Source: Mucilaginibacter sp. 44-25 (GTDB lineage: Bacteria; Bacteroidota; Bacteroidia; Sphingobacteriales; Sphingobacteriaceae). Taken from it: a stretch of 64,000 nucleotides of DNA. A program made the position numbers and the translations under genes. Positions within the stretch are counted from its first letter, which is position 1. Every line of letters begins with the position of its first letter. Of this stretch, positions 44,509 to 53,624 are shown piece by piece. Location of the stretch: the NCBI GenBank assembly GCA_001898335.1, contig MKTS01000012.1, forward strand, positions 1 through 64,000, written 5' to 3'. Below the pieces are notes generated by a model, which saw only the letters and a list, made by a program, of their open reading frames with translations, did not search any database and had not been told where the DNA came from.

Positions 44509-44548
44509 TGGAACACTATTTTTATAATACACATCGCCTTTTAATCGT

Positions 44549-44556
44549 TACATTTG
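44549..44556 (+). promoter_or_regulatory. -7 promoter box
   Basis: TACATTTG, exact consensus, 9 bases before the ATG at 44566. It excludes the in-frame TTG at 44554. Confidence 0.5.
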
Positions 44557-44565
44557 GTAACGGCT

Positions 44566-45930
44566 ATGAATAGTTTAAAAAAACACCTTTCGCCTTTCAC
44601 CTTTCGCCTTTTACCTCAAAAACACCTTTCGCCTTTCACCTTTCGCCTTTCGCCTTTTACCTTTCGCCTTTTACCTCTAAAATACCTTTTAGCTTTCGCC
44701 TTTTACCTTTTACCTTTAATAACCAGGGCTTCCTCCATCCTTATCCCGATGGACGAGGAGCAGAAGGATCATTTAAAATCATACGGCATCGCTTTCTGGA
44801 CGCTGAAGAACGGCGAAACCGTTAACTGGCTGCTTAACTACCGCGGCGGCAGCTTCATGATGGCATACGCTAAAACACTGGAAGATGAGTGTAAGGTACG
44901 CGGTGTAAGCTACGAGGTAATTGCCGATGCCAAAGCCAATGAGATCATCACCGAGGTGAGCGACCCATCCGTGAACATGGACATCATTAAACTGGAGAAA
45001 GCGCCTAAAATGGCCGTGTACTCGCCTAAGAACAAGCTGCCCTGGGATGATGCCGTTACCCTGGTGCTCAAGTACGCCGAGATACCTTATGATGTGGTGT
45101 ACGATGAAGAAGTGATACGGGGCGACCTGCCCAAATACGACTGGCTGCACATGCATCACGAGGATTTTACAGGGCAGTTCAGCAAGTTTTACGGCGCCTA
45201 CCGTTACGCGCAATGGTATAATGATGATGTGCGGGCGCAAACCGCTTTGGCAACTAAACTGGGCTTTAAAAAGGTATCGCAAATGAAGCTGGCCGTGGTG
45301 CAGCGCATACGTGATTTTTGCGCCGGCGGCGGTTTCCTGTTTGCCATGTGCAGCGGTACCGATACGTTTGACATAGCCCTAGCCGCGGCCAATACCGATA
45401 TTTGCGAAGCCATGTTTGACGGTGACCCCGCCGACCCCAACGCCCAGCAAAAGCTCGACTTTACGCAAACCTTCGCTTTCCAGAACTTTACGCTCGACCA
45501 AAACCCGCTATCGCACGTGTTTGCCAATATCGATGTAACGCAGACCCGGCAGGTGGAACGCACACGCGATTTTTTTACGTTGTTTGATTTTTCGGCCAAG
45601 TGGGATGTGGTGCCCAGCATGCTTACGCAAAACCACGATAAGGTAATTAAAGGTTTTATGGGCCTAACTACCGCCTATGATAAAAGCAAGCTGAAACCCG
45701 GCGTTACCATTATGGGCGAAACCAAGACCGCTAACGAAGCCCGCTACATACACGGCGAATACGGTAAAGGCCAATGGACCTTTTACGGCGGCCACGACCC
45801 TGAAGACTACCAGCACGCCGTAGGCGACCCGCCAACCGACCTCAAACTCCACCCCAACTCGCCCGGCTACCGGCTCATCCTCAATAACGTATTATTCCCG
45901 GCAGCTAAAAAGAAGAAACAGAAAACGTGA
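44566..45930 (+). CDS. Conserved secreted protein, often labelled asparagine synthetase B-like
   Basis: A 454-residue protein. Residues 1-55 are made largely by a 7-base DNA repeat and read as repeated SPFTFRLLP-type segments, ending in a hydrophobic stretch YLLAFAFYLLPLITRASS that can serve as a signal peptide. The mature part begins SSILIPMDEEQKDHLKSYGIAFWTL and contains HMHHEDFTGQFSKFYGAYRYAQW, a Gly-rich MCSGTDTFDIALAA block and YGKGQWTFYGGHDPEDYQHAVGD near the end. From memory this family is widespread in Bacteroidota under the asparagine synthetase B name, but no amidotransferase or synthetase motif is visible; function should be treated as unknown. It ends with a Lys-rich tail. Confidence 0.85.
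   Translation: MNSLKKHLSPFTFRLLPQKHLSPFTFRLSPFTFRLLPLKYLLAFAFYLLPLITRASSILIPMDEEQKDHLKSYGIAFWTLKNGETVNWLLNYRGGSFMMAYAKTLEDECKVRGVSYEVIADAKANEIITEVSDPSVNMDIIKLEKAPKMAVYSPKNKLPWDDAVTLVLKYAEIPYDVVYDEEVIRGDLPKYDWLHMHHEDFTGQFSKFYGAYRYAQWYNDDVRAQTALATKLGFKKVSQMKLAVVQRIRDFCAGGGFLFAMCSGTDTFDIALAAANTDICEAMFDGDPADPNAQQKLDFTQTFAFQNFTLDQNPLSHVFANIDVTQTRQVERTRDFFTLFDFSAKWDVVPSMLTQNHDKVIKGFMGLTTAYDKSKLKPGVTIMGETKTANEARYIHGEYGKGQWTFYGGHDPEDYQHAVGDPPTDLKLHPNSPGYRLILNNVLFPAAKKKKQKT
44584..44719. repeat. Heptad array inside a coding region
   Basis: About seventeen degenerate 7-mers CTTTCGC, CTTTCAC and CTTTTAC in tandem, interrupted three times by A-rich spacers. It starts 18 bases after the ATG and covers codons ~7-51. 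Because 7 is not a multiple of 3, successive units are read in rotating frames, giving a peptide period of seven residues. Confidence 0.9.
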
Positions 45931-45959
45931 TGGTGGTGGTGCAGGATGGGGGAGCGGGA

Positions 45960-46130
45960 TGCCGAAAAGTAGTGCGGGATGTTTTAGTATGGAATTTCAA
46001 ATGATAAATATCGAACACTGAATTTGGAATGTTAAATGATGAAGTAATAGAATTAAAAACTACTTCATCTTTTGGCGTTATATTAATCCATTGACCAATA
46101 ATGAATATCGAAAAGCGAATATCAAATGGT
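45960..46130. repeat. Heptad arrays (GAATGTT / AAATGAT families)
   Basis: Degenerate 7-mers such as AAATGAT, AAATATC, GAACACT, GAATTTG, GAATGTT near 45997-46045, and a second set (ATGAATA, TCGAAAA, GCGAATA, TCAAATG) near 46099-46133, with a partly complementary CTACTTCATC between. The 232-base gap holds no gene I can support. Confidence 0.6.
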
Positions 46131-46162
46131 AAATAAACACGTTTATCGAGCGTTTCGTATTA

Positions 46163-46477
46163 TCAAAAATCGACAAGATTACCTTTTCTTTTTTGCTGAA
46201 AATAGCTGATCCAGCCAAATAAAAGAGATACACTGACACTAATTGGCAATATCATAACCGGCATACTGGTAAACCCAAAACCCAGTATAACCAATACGGT
46301 AAATAAGCTCAAAATATACAGCGTTTGTTTACGTGCGAATACTGATTCTAAGCGTATTATATTAATTTGATTTTGAGCCTTATAATTTTCTATAGCTACT
46401 TGAAAATCAGAAACAAATGCCTTAAGCAACTCGTCATTACAGAAGTTATTATTTGCGGTAATTAATTTTTTTACCAT
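46163..46477 (-). CDS. Small two-helix membrane protein, unknown
   Basis: A 104-residue protein not recognised. The first 50 residues are polar with a Cys, the rest forms two hydrophobic helices (LYILSLFTVLVILGFGFTSM and PVMILPISVSVSLLFGWISYF) and a basic tail QQKRKGNLVDF. Its start overlaps the preceding gene by 29 bases in another frame, which suggests coupled translation and a joint function. AT-rich compared with its neighbours. Confidence 0.6.
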   Translation of the reverse strand: MVKKLITANNNFCNDELLKAFVSDFQVAIENYKAQNQINIIRLESVFARKQTLYILSLFTVLVILGFGFTSMPVMILPISVSVSLLFGWISYFQQKRKGNLVDF

Positions 46478-46811
46478 CTAAAAAACCTAAAGTAAATACA
46501 GTTCCGTTTTTCCCAAAGTATATATAATAATATTTTAAACCATTAAAAGGAACATGAACTGTTTGATTTAACGCTATTGTCAACTCATCTACAGAGATTG
46601 TAGCCGTTCCTGTCTTTCTTATTCTGTGTTTATTTAATAAAAAGAATGCCACCGATGATCCGATTATCAATACAACTACAAGGCCTGCCGGAAGCGTGTT
46701 TCCAAACAATGTTCTGAAAAGCCATAAACCCAACCCCAAAATAGCAACTGATACACCAAATAATAAATAGGTGAAACCTTGCCTGGTATATTCAAAAGTG
46801 TAACTTTTCAA
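46449..46811 (-). CDS. Small membrane protein with PH-like end, unknown
   Basis: A 120-residue protein: two hydrophobic helices (residues 12-35 and 38-58) followed by a short basic link (NKHRIRKTGTATIS) and a soluble end VDELTIALNQTVHVPFNGLKYYYIYFGKNGTVFTLGF. This layout (two helices then a strand-rich domain with an input residue for a signal loop) resembles small bacterial PH-domain membrane proteins, but I cannot assign a family. It is the first of an overlapping pair with 46163-46477. No promoter was recognised; an inverted heptad repeat lies upstream. Confidence 0.6.
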   Translation of the reverse strand: MKSYTFEYTRQGFTYLLFGVSVAILGLGLWLFRTLFGNTLPAGLVVVLIIGSSVAFFLLNKHRIRKTGTATISVDELTIALNQTVHVPFNGLKYYYIYFGKNGTVFTLGFLDGKKINYRK

Positions 46812-46865
46812 ATCGTAAATTAAATTTAATATACTAAATAACCATTATAACTATCTATTTAACTT

Positions 46866-46932
46866 GATGAATAATGATAAGTGATTCTATTAACCCCTTC
46901 ATCATTCGGCATTCAGTGTTCGATATTAAAAA
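46866..46932. repeat. Heptad inverted repeat (TTCATCATTCG family)
   Basis: GATGAATAATGATAAGTG on the left and CTTCATCATTCGGCATTCAG on the right, then TGTTCGATATT. Complementary arms of the same word family as the array at 49352-49555, here at the other end of the S9 peptidase gene. Confidence 0.75.
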
Positions 46933-46944
46933 CATCGCGATTAG

Positions 46945-49308
46945 CTACTTCTTCAGTGTATTATCAAACAATTTATAGATCCGCTTATATTCATCGGCCC
47001 AGCTGCTGGGCTGCTCAAAGGCGTGGTCTTCTATTGGGTATGATGCCAGTTCCCAGTTTTCTTTATGCAGTTCAATAAGTTTTTGAGTAAGGCGTACAAT
47101 GTCCTGGTAATTCACGTTTTGGTCCAGCATACCATGCAGCATCAGCAGGTTGCCTTTTAAGCCATTGGCAAAATAAATAGGCGAACTTTTGCGGTAAGCC
47201 TGCTCATCGGTATAAGGTTCGTTGAGTATGTTGGAAGTGTACTCGTGATTATAATGCGCCCAGTCGGTAACCGAGCGGATGGCGCCGCCTGCCGAGAAAA
47301 CGTCCGGTTCGTTAAACATCGCCATCAGCGTAATAAAACCACCGTATGATCCTCCGTACAGGCCCACATGTTTAGGGTTAACGCCATATTTATCCACCAG
47401 CAGTTTCACGCCATCCACCTGGTCGGTAAGGTCTTTTCCACCCATGTGGCGGTAAATACCCGTACGGAAATCGCGGCCATAGCCGGCACTTGCCGTATAA
47501 TCAATATCCAAAACGGTATACCCATTATCGGCCAGCAGGTTGTTAAACATATATTCGCGGAAATAGTAGCTCCATGAATACGTTACGTTTTGCAGATAAC
47601 CGGCGCCATGTACAAATACTACGGCCGGTTTAGCCGGGTCGGGGTTGGCAGGCTGGTACAAGCGCGCGTAAACATCCGTACCATAACGGTTTTTAAAGCT
47701 GATGATCTGCGGGTCGCGCCACGGGTACGACAGGTACTCGGCCGACACAGAGTGGGTGACCTGTACCGCCTTTGCACCGGGTTTATTAGCCTGAATATAC
47801 AACTCCCAGGGGCGGTTGGAATACGAATAGCGGATAGCCAGCCATTTTTCATCAGGCGATAGGGTAACCTCATTGCCGCCCTTCATGCCGGTGATATTAA
47901 CCGGTGTACCACCGCTAACCGGAATGCTGTAAAAATGCGTAATGCCGGGGTGGTCGATATTAGCGGTAAAGTAAAAGATTTTTTTATCCTTGCTTAATTG
48001 CAGCGTTTGCACTTCCCATTTGCCGCTGGTGAGTTGTTTTTTGGTACCGCTCTCCACATCAACCACGTAAATGTGCGAGTAGCCGCTTGCTTCGCTCTGG
48101 TAGTAAAAATGGGTAGCGTCAGTAAAACCGGCCCTGCCGGGGTTATCAATACCCGGCCCTCCTATCCAGGCCTCGTCCCGCTGCCTATCGAGCAAACGGA
48201 GCTTACCGGTTAACGGGTCGAGGCTCATGATCCAGCAGTCTTTATTATCCTGCGATGAAATGATCACCACGGCGTTACTGCCGCTCTCATTCCATAAAAC
48301 CCCATCAATAGTTACTGGCCTATCGGCATTTTGTTTCTGCCGTTCTTTTAACTCTTCAGGATAATCTTTCAGGTAATCGGGTAGGTCTTTAATGCCGGGG
48401 ATGTCCGCGGTAATGATGGGATAATAAGTTCCCCGCTGTGTATCGTAAACAAATGTTTGGGATGTTGATGAAGCCCGGCCAACTTTTGAGCGGTTGGGAA
48501 TGTCCTCTGTAAAGCCCGATGCTGTTACGTAGTTAGGTACAATAGCATTTTTTACGCCATCGGCACGCTTGGTGAGCCGGTAGGTTATAAACCTGCCATC
48601 CGGACTTATCTTTACCTCGCTTACCCGTTTATCGCCGGTTACAATTTCCTTTAATTTTTCGGGTTTAAGCAACGCGTTGCGGGTCGAGTCGTCCTTATCT
48701 TCTTTGGCTTTCTCTTTAATAATATCAAACAGTTCCAACTGCTGCTTTTTAAGCCATTGCTCCTGCTCGTTAGGTTGCTTTTTGCTTTGGCCGTCTGTTG
48801 CCTCGCGCACAAAATTGGTGAGCTGTACCAATTCGCCGGTTTTCAGGCTGATGGTAAACAGGTTATTATCTTCCCGGTAAACTACTTTAGTTTCATCGTT
48901 GATAAACACCGGCTCGGTTTCACGGGCTGCCGTATTGGTGAGGCGGGTGGTTTTGCCGGCTTTCACATCAAACAAAAACAGGTCGCCATCTTTGCTGAAG
49001 ATCTTGCGGGTATGTTGTTTGTTCCAATCACCGTTATCGGTGCTCAGGCCGCGCTCTTCGGCAAGCATTACCTTACGCGCCTTGTTATCCGCCGGGTTAA
49101 CAGCATACAGTTCCGCGTCGCCAGAGGCGTCCTCACTCCACTTAAAATAGACCTTTTTACTATCATCGGCCCAATCAATACCGGAGGGTGATACGCCTAT
49201 CCATTTCGGGTCGCGCATGATCTTTTCAATGGTAAGCGGGCCAAGTTTTTGGGCAAAAGATGTGGTAGCTGCGGGTAGAAGCAGCAACGTAACCAATAGT
49301 TTTTTCAT
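46945..49308 (-). CDS. S9 family prolyl oligopeptidase-type peptidase
   Basis: A 787-residue secreted serine peptidase. Signal peptide (ending near TTSFAQ), a dipeptidyl-peptidase-IV-type beta-propeller (repeated blade segments such as SPDGRFITYRLT, SKDKKIFYFTANID and SPDEKWLAIRYSY), and a C-terminal alpha/beta-hydrolase domain with the nucleophile GGSYGGF (about residue 653), Asp in HGMLDQNV (about 728) and His in EDHAFEQP (about 760). It probably cleaves peptides in the periplasm; exact specificity (Pro or acyl-aminoacyl) is undecided. Flanked on both sides by heptad repeats of one word family. Confidence 0.94.
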   Translation of the reverse strand: MKKLLVTLLLLPAATTSFAQKLGPLTIEKIMRDPKWIGVSPSGIDWADDSKKVYFKWSEDASGDAELYAVNPADNKARKVMLAEERGLSTDNGDWNKQHTRKIFSKDGDLFLFDVKAGKTTRLTNTAARETEPVFINDETKVVYREDNNLFTISLKTGELVQLTNFVREATDGQSKKQPNEQEQWLKKQQLELFDIIKEKAKEDKDDSTRNALLKPEKLKEIVTGDKRVSEVKISPDGRFITYRLTKRADGVKNAIVPNYVTASGFTEDIPNRSKVGRASSTSQTFVYDTQRGTYYPIITADIPGIKDLPDYLKDYPEELKERQKQNADRPVTIDGVLWNESGSNAVVIISSQDNKDCWIMSLDPLTGKLRLLDRQRDEAWIGGPGIDNPGRAGFTDATHFYYQSEASGYSHIYVVDVESGTKKQLTSGKWEVQTLQLSKDKKIFYFTANIDHPGITHFYSIPVSGGTPVNITGMKGGNEVTLSPDEKWLAIRYSYSNRPWELYIQANKPGAKAVQVTHSVSAEYLSYPWRDPQIISFKNRYGTDVYARLYQPANPDPAKPAVVFVHGAGYLQNVTYSWSYYFREYMFNNLLADNGYTVLDIDYTASAGYGRDFRTGIYRHMGGKDLTDQVDGVKLLVDKYGVNPKHVGLYGGSYGGFITLMAMFNEPDVFSAGGAIRSVTDWAHYNHEYTSNILNEPYTDEQAYRKSSPIYFANGLKGNLLMLHGMLDQNVNYQDIVRLTQKLIELHKENWELASYPIEDHAFEQPSSWADEYKRIYKLFDNTLKK

Positions 49309-49351
49309 GTGAACTTAAAGGATGCAATATAAGCATGTTTTAATATCGAAT

Positions 49352-49555
49352 ATTGAATTTCGAATGTTGAATGATGAAGCGTTTTTAAATATCGAATGAT
49401 GAATAATGAAATAACATCACTTCATCATTCGTCGTTCAGCATTCGATGTTCGATATTATCTTAAAACAATTCATCATTCGTCGTTCAGCATTCAGTGTTC
49501 GATATTATCTTAAAACACTTCATCATTCGAAATTCAGCATTAGACATTATAAATC
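49352..49555. repeat. Large heptad array with 49-base superunits
   Basis: On the left, degenerate 7-mers ATCGAAT, ATTGAAT, TTCGAAT, GTTGAAT, GATGAAG; on the right the complement: TTCATCA, TTCGTCG, TTCAGCA, TTCGATG, TTCGATA, then a spacer. The right-hand block begins at 49421, repeats nearly exactly at 49470 and again, degraded, at 49519, so the superunit is 49 bases (seven 7-mers). It fills the gap between the porin and S9 peptidase genes; the last 30 bases before the porin gene are a CTCCCGCT-rich run. Confidence 0.85.
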
Positions 49556-49586
49556 TCCCGCTCTCGCACCCCCGCTCCCGCTCCTC

Positions 49587-51689
49587 TTAATTATAAAACG
49601 TCCATGACACGCCGAACTTGAGCACGCGGTCCATTTGCGGGTAGCGGTTAACGGTATAAAAACCTTTGCTGAACAGCCCCTGGTTCACGTAATCATACTG
49701 CACAAAAATATTGGTGCGCACCAGCGTGGCTTTAAAGAACAGGCTGGCTACCGGGTAAGAGGTAAAGGTAACATCGGGCCCGTTATAGAACTGGCCTATG
49801 CTAAGCGCGTATGAAGGGGCCAGGTAAGTGGTGTTGTACCGCGCGTTGATACCAAACTGAGAGTTAAGCGTAAATATCTGCGCCTTGTAATAGAGGCTGC
49901 TGTAGGTGTACACCTCGGGCGTGCGCAATATAGCCGCGTTATCGGTTTTCTGGTATACGATGTAGTTATCAAAATTAAGCTTTCGCCAGTGCAGGTTTTT
50001 ACCGATGCTGAGTTTAAGCATATTAATGGGCGAACCATACTGCCTTGGCGTGGCATCGATACCGTTGGGCTGCGAGGCAAAATACAGGTAATCGTTCAAC
50101 AGGAAATACTCGGCCTTCAGGTCAAGTTCCAGCGCCTCGTTCACATAGTTGAAAGAAAGGTTGGTGACCTTTTGGTTGGCAAAGCTATTGTTAAAAATGT
50201 AGTGGTTGGATATCCAGTTGGTGTACACCAGCCCCGGCGAACTGCTTTGCTGGTACGCGCCCAAAACAATGCGGCCGGTTTTGCGGTTGCCCGCGAGGGT
50301 GAGTTTGGCATCATACAGGAAATCGCCAAAGTTGCGACCCTGTACAATCTGCTGTATGTCTGCATCGAGGTTAATACGATCGCTGAAACGATAGCCCAGC
50401 TTACCCTTCACCGTAATATTCTGGAAGGTGGAGTTTTGTACCTGCACCGGCTGTATCTGCTTTTTACCGTATTGGTTAATAATGGTATCGGCCACAAACT
50501 GGCTTACTTTATAAAAATCCTGCGTTAAACCCAGGTCCAGCTTCAGCTCATTCTTCAGCATTTTTTTGCTGCGGCCGCGCAGGTAAAAACTGTACGAGAA
50601 ATCGTTTTGCAGGTGCAGCACGTTGAGTGAATCGCGCGAGCGGGCGGAAGAAAAATAATAGTCAGGGAAAGCACCAAACTGGTCGAGCCCGTTTTGCAGG
50701 TAGTTATATTTACGCTGATTGTAGTAAAACGTATAGCCCACGCGCTGGGTAGGCAGCACGTTGTTGGTACCCGCCTTGCCCTTGTTAAGGCTATCAATAT
50801 GCCCTATGTAGTAAAACTGCTTTACATACAGGCCGTTGTTTTTCCAATTGCTGTAGCTGCCCGGCAGGCGCACCGGCTCGCCCGTTTTATCAAACGATGG
50901 GTTAGTAAAGATATCCTGCTTTATTATAGAACCTGTTTCCGGCGCTTTAAGGTTATTGAACAATAGGTTAGCCAGCAGGTTATACCGCTTGTTTACGCTG
51001 TGGTACCAGGTAAACACGCCGCCTGTAAAATCGCTCACATTCTGGCTTAGCACATTGTTGGTGCTGTAATACCCTTTTGAGCCGTTAAAGTTGAGCAAAA
51101 AGCCGATATTCCAGTTGGGCTTAACGTTTTGGGTATGCAGGGCCTTAAACAATTGCTCCTTGGTGCCGCCAATGGTACTGTATAAAGATAGCAGCGTGTA
51201 GGGCGCACGGGCATTAAAGTAATTAAGGTCCTGTGGGTTTACCATGTAGGCATCCAGCGCGTGCTGGCCCTCATCAAAGCCTATGGTTTTACGGGGGGTA
51301 AACAGCAGATCGCGCGCGGCGGTGCCGGGGTATCCCAGGCTTATTTTGGGATTGCGCGGCTGGTTAAGCGGACTGTAGTTCTCAAAATTTACCAGGCCGG
51401 TATCCAGCGGGAAAAGCTGTATACTATCGGCCAGTAAACGCTCGCTGGTTACCTTAATAAACTTGGAGGTAAAAACAATCGAATCGTGCTTGCTCTCTTC
51501 GCGCTTGCGCAGCGAGTCGAGATTATCCGAAGCGGAATTATTACGCGGGCGGTTGCGGGTGGTATCGCGGCTGTACACCGGCTCATTGGGCCGCTGCCCG
51601 GGGAAACTCGGGTTACTTATTTGCGCGAAGGCGCCCTGCGCGGCGGCACAGATCAATATCAGCAATAAATACTTCAGCTTGTTTGCCAT
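49587..51689 (-). CDS. Putative porin (outer-membrane barrel)
   Basis: A 700-residue secreted protein with a signal peptide (ending near GAFAQ) and a long chain of amphipathic strands with alternating aromatic residues, matching from memory the 'putative porin' family of Bacteroidota. Early residues 20-70 are polar and Arg/Ser-rich. The barrel ends in RVLKFGVSWTFYN with the C-terminal aromatic signature of outer-membrane proteins. It is last in the lpxK-pnp-porin operon, its ATG overlapping the pnp stop by one base (TAATG). Cargo is unknown. Confidence 0.9.
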   Translation of the reverse strand: MANKLKYLLLILICAAAQGAFAQISNPSFPGQRPNEPVYSRDTTRNRPRNNSASDNLDSLRKREESKHDSIVFTSKFIKVTSERLLADSIQLFPLDTGLVNFENYSPLNQPRNPKISLGYPGTAARDLLFTPRKTIGFDEGQHALDAYMVNPQDLNYFNARAPYTLLSLYSTIGGTKEQLFKALHTQNVKPNWNIGFLLNFNGSKGYYSTNNVLSQNVSDFTGGVFTWYHSVNKRYNLLANLLFNNLKAPETGSIIKQDIFTNPSFDKTGEPVRLPGSYSNWKNNGLYVKQFYYIGHIDSLNKGKAGTNNVLPTQRVGYTFYYNQRKYNYLQNGLDQFGAFPDYYFSSARSRDSLNVLHLQNDFSYSFYLRGRSKKMLKNELKLDLGLTQDFYKVSQFVADTIINQYGKKQIQPVQVQNSTFQNITVKGKLGYRFSDRINLDADIQQIVQGRNFGDFLYDAKLTLAGNRKTGRIVLGAYQQSSSPGLVYTNWISNHYIFNNSFANQKVTNLSFNYVNEALELDLKAEYFLLNDYLYFASQPNGIDATPRQYGSPINMLKLSIGKNLHWRKLNFDNYIVYQKTDNAAILRTPEVYTYSSLYYKAQIFTLNSQFGINARYNTTYLAPSYALSIGQFYNGPDVTFTSYPVASLFFKATLVRTNIFVQYDYVNQGLFSKGFYTVNRYPQMDRVLKFGVSWTFYN

Positions 51690-52504
51690 TAAAGCCCGGC
51701 TATCAATTCTTTTAAAATTAAAGTTAGTTTAGGTTCGGCCTCCTGCGCTACCGCCAGTATTTCTTCTACCGATACCGGTTTTAATTGCTCAGGGAAACCC
51801 TCATCCGTTAAAACTGATATGGCGAATACCGGCAGCCCCATGTGATTGGCCACAATTACTTCGGGTACGGTGCTCATCCCTACCGCGTCGCCGCCTATGA
51901 TACGCAGGTACCTGTACTCGGCACGGGTTTCCAGGTTAGGGCCGGTTACCGCTACATAAACTCCCTTATGGCAGGTAATATTGTTGGCCGCGGCAATCTC
52001 CAGGCCTTTATTGATCAGGTCGTGGCGGTAAGGTTCGCTCATGTCCGGGAAACGCGGGCCCAGGTCGCTATCGTTGCGGCCAATAAGCGGGTTCATAGGT
52101 TGCAGGTTAATGTGATCCTCAATCACCATCAGGTCGCCCTTTCTGAAATCGGGGTTCAATGATCCGCTGGCGTTGGAGACGAACAGCGTTTTGATACCCA
52201 GCATTTTCATTACCCTCACAGGCAGCGTGATTTGCTGCATGTTGTAACCCTCGTAATAATGCAAACGGCCCTGCATGGCTACCACCTTTTTACCGCCCAG
52301 CATACCAAAGATCAGCTTGCCCGAATGAAACTCCAAAGTTGATATCGGGAAGCCCGGTATGTTCGAATACATGAGCTGTTTCTCTATCTCTATCTCATTC
52401 ACCAGGCCGCCCAGGCCGGTACCTAAAATAATACCTGCTTCGGGCTCAAAATCGCCTATGCGTTTCTTGATGTATTCAGTGGTGCTGTATATGCTCTCTA
52501 ACAT
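51689..52504 (-). CDS. Purine-nucleoside phosphorylase
   Basis: Cleaves purine nucleosides to base and ribose 1-phosphate for salvage. The 271-residue trimeric-type (PNP/MTAP family) enzyme has [15 protein letters not shown] (phosphate loop), [50 protein letters not shown] and the substrate block [34 protein letters not shown] with the base-binding Glu and Asn region. Length fits. It overlaps lpxK by 29 bases and porin by one base, so the three genes are one transcription unit. Confidence 0.95.
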   Translation of the reverse strand: MLESIYSTTEYIKKRIGDFEPEAGIILGTGLGGLVNEIEIEKQLMYSNIPGFPISTLEFHSGKLIFGMLGGKKVVAMQGRLHYYEGYNMQQITLPVRVMKMLGIKTLFVSNASGSLNPDFRKGDLMVIEDHINLQPMNPLIGRNDSDLGPRFPDMSEPYRHDLINKGLEIAAANNITCHKGVYVAVTGPNLETRAEYRYLRIIGGDAVGMSTVPEVIVANHMGLPVFAISVLTDEGFPEQLKPVSVEEILAVAQEAEPKLTLILKELIAGL

Positions 52505-53531
52505 AAGTAGTAATTAATTGATCAAATGCGACCTGCGCGTTGTTCAGCAGCTTTATGCCTATAGGCTGTACTAAAACAGGTAATCCATTTAGTATAGTCT
52601 GCAGGTGCTGTACCCCTAAACGCTGCGCATCCTTTTCTGTTGTGATGATGATCTTTTTTTCTGCCTTGCAGGCCTTAAAATCATCAGCAAGTTTAAGTAT
52701 ATTTTTTGTGGTAAAGGGATGATGATCGGGATATTTATGATGGATAACTGACGGACCAAGCTCTTCCAGATATTTAACCAGCGGCGCCGGGTTAGCAATA
52801 CCTGTAAGCAGGAATATGGTCGTATCCCTGTCTATCGCTATATCTGTTTGTTCGCCATATAATGTACGTAACGGCTGGTAGCTGATGGCGCTGAAAAATA
52901 AGGGCTGCGTACTAAGCGATGTAAGTTTATGGTAGCAGCGGGTCATATCGGCCTCGGTGATCGTTTCGGGGCACTTGGTCACTACCATTACATCCGTGCG
53001 CCAGCGGCCGCTGAAAGGTTCGCGCAGGTTACCGGCGGGCAGCACGAGTTGCGGCAGTTGCAGATTGCGGTAATCAAACAAAAGGATGCTGAGGCCCGGC
53101 TTTACCGCCCGGTGCTGAAAGGCATCGTCCATTATCACTACCTCGTGGTTGGCTTTTAACCGTTCAATACCGGCTACGCGGTCTTCGCAAACGGCTACCG
53201 TTATATCCGGGAACTTTTGCTTGAACTGAGATGGCTCATCGCCGATCTCAGCTGCGGTGGATGAAGCTGACGCTTCTATAAAACCTTTGGTTTGGCGGCC
53301 GTAGCCCCTGCTCAGCGTGGCCAGTTTTGCATCGTCCCTTAACAGACGCACGATGTGTTCCGTCATGGGGCTTTTACCGGCTCCGCCTACTTCGAGGTTG
53401 CCTATGCTGATAACGGGAATACCAAAACTGCGACTTTTGAACAACCCGGCATCATACAACCAGTTGCGGATAACCACTACCAGACCGTAGATGAGAGAGA
53501 AAGGTAACAAGAGTAAGCGCAGGTATCGCAT
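52476..53531 (-). CDS. lpxK: Tetraacyldisaccharide 4'-kinase (lipid A kinase)
   Basis: Adds the 4'-phosphate in lipid A synthesis at the inner membrane. The 351-residue protein has an N-terminal membrane-associated segment ([21 protein letters not shown]), Walker [17 protein letters not shown] near residue 43, LSRGYGR and the [20 protein letters not shown] block near 125. Start placed at ATG 53531; the longer in-frame reading has no support. Downstream overlap with pnp by 29 bases suggests coupling. Confidence 0.95.
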   Translation of the reverse strand: MRYLRLLLLPFSLIYGLVVVIRNWLYDAGLFKSRSFGIPVISIGNLEVGGAGKSPMTEHIVRLLRDDAKLATLSRGYGRQTKGFIEASASSTAAEIGDEPSQFKQKFPDITVAVCEDRVAGIERLKANHEVVIMDDAFQHRAVKPGLSILLFDYRNLQLPQLVLPAGNLREPFSGRWRTDVMVVTKCPETITEADMTRCYHKLTSLSTQPLFFSAISYQPLRTLYGEQTDIAIDRDTTIFLLTGIANPAPLVKYLEELGPSVIHHKYPDHHPFTTKNILKLADDFKACKAEKKIIITTEKDAQRLGVQHLQTILNGLPVLVQPIGIKLLNNAQVAFDQLITTYVREHIQHH

Positions 53532-53570
53532 AGGGTGGTAAAGATAAATAATAGCCAATGAACCTGTGCT

Positions 53571-53578
53571 TATTTTTG
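53571..53578 (+). promoter_or_regulatory. -7 promoter box
   Basis: TATTTTTG, exact consensus, in the divergent gap with lpxK and directed at the beta-lactamase-like gene. Confidence 0.5.
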
Positions 53579-53624
53579 CGCTTTGGGCATGTGGCACTCG
53601 TAAATGTTTATTACATTTATTGCT

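Noticed and set aside
49352..49555. CRISPR array
   Set aside because: The repeats are continuous degenerate heptads without unique spacers of even length, and no cas gene is present.
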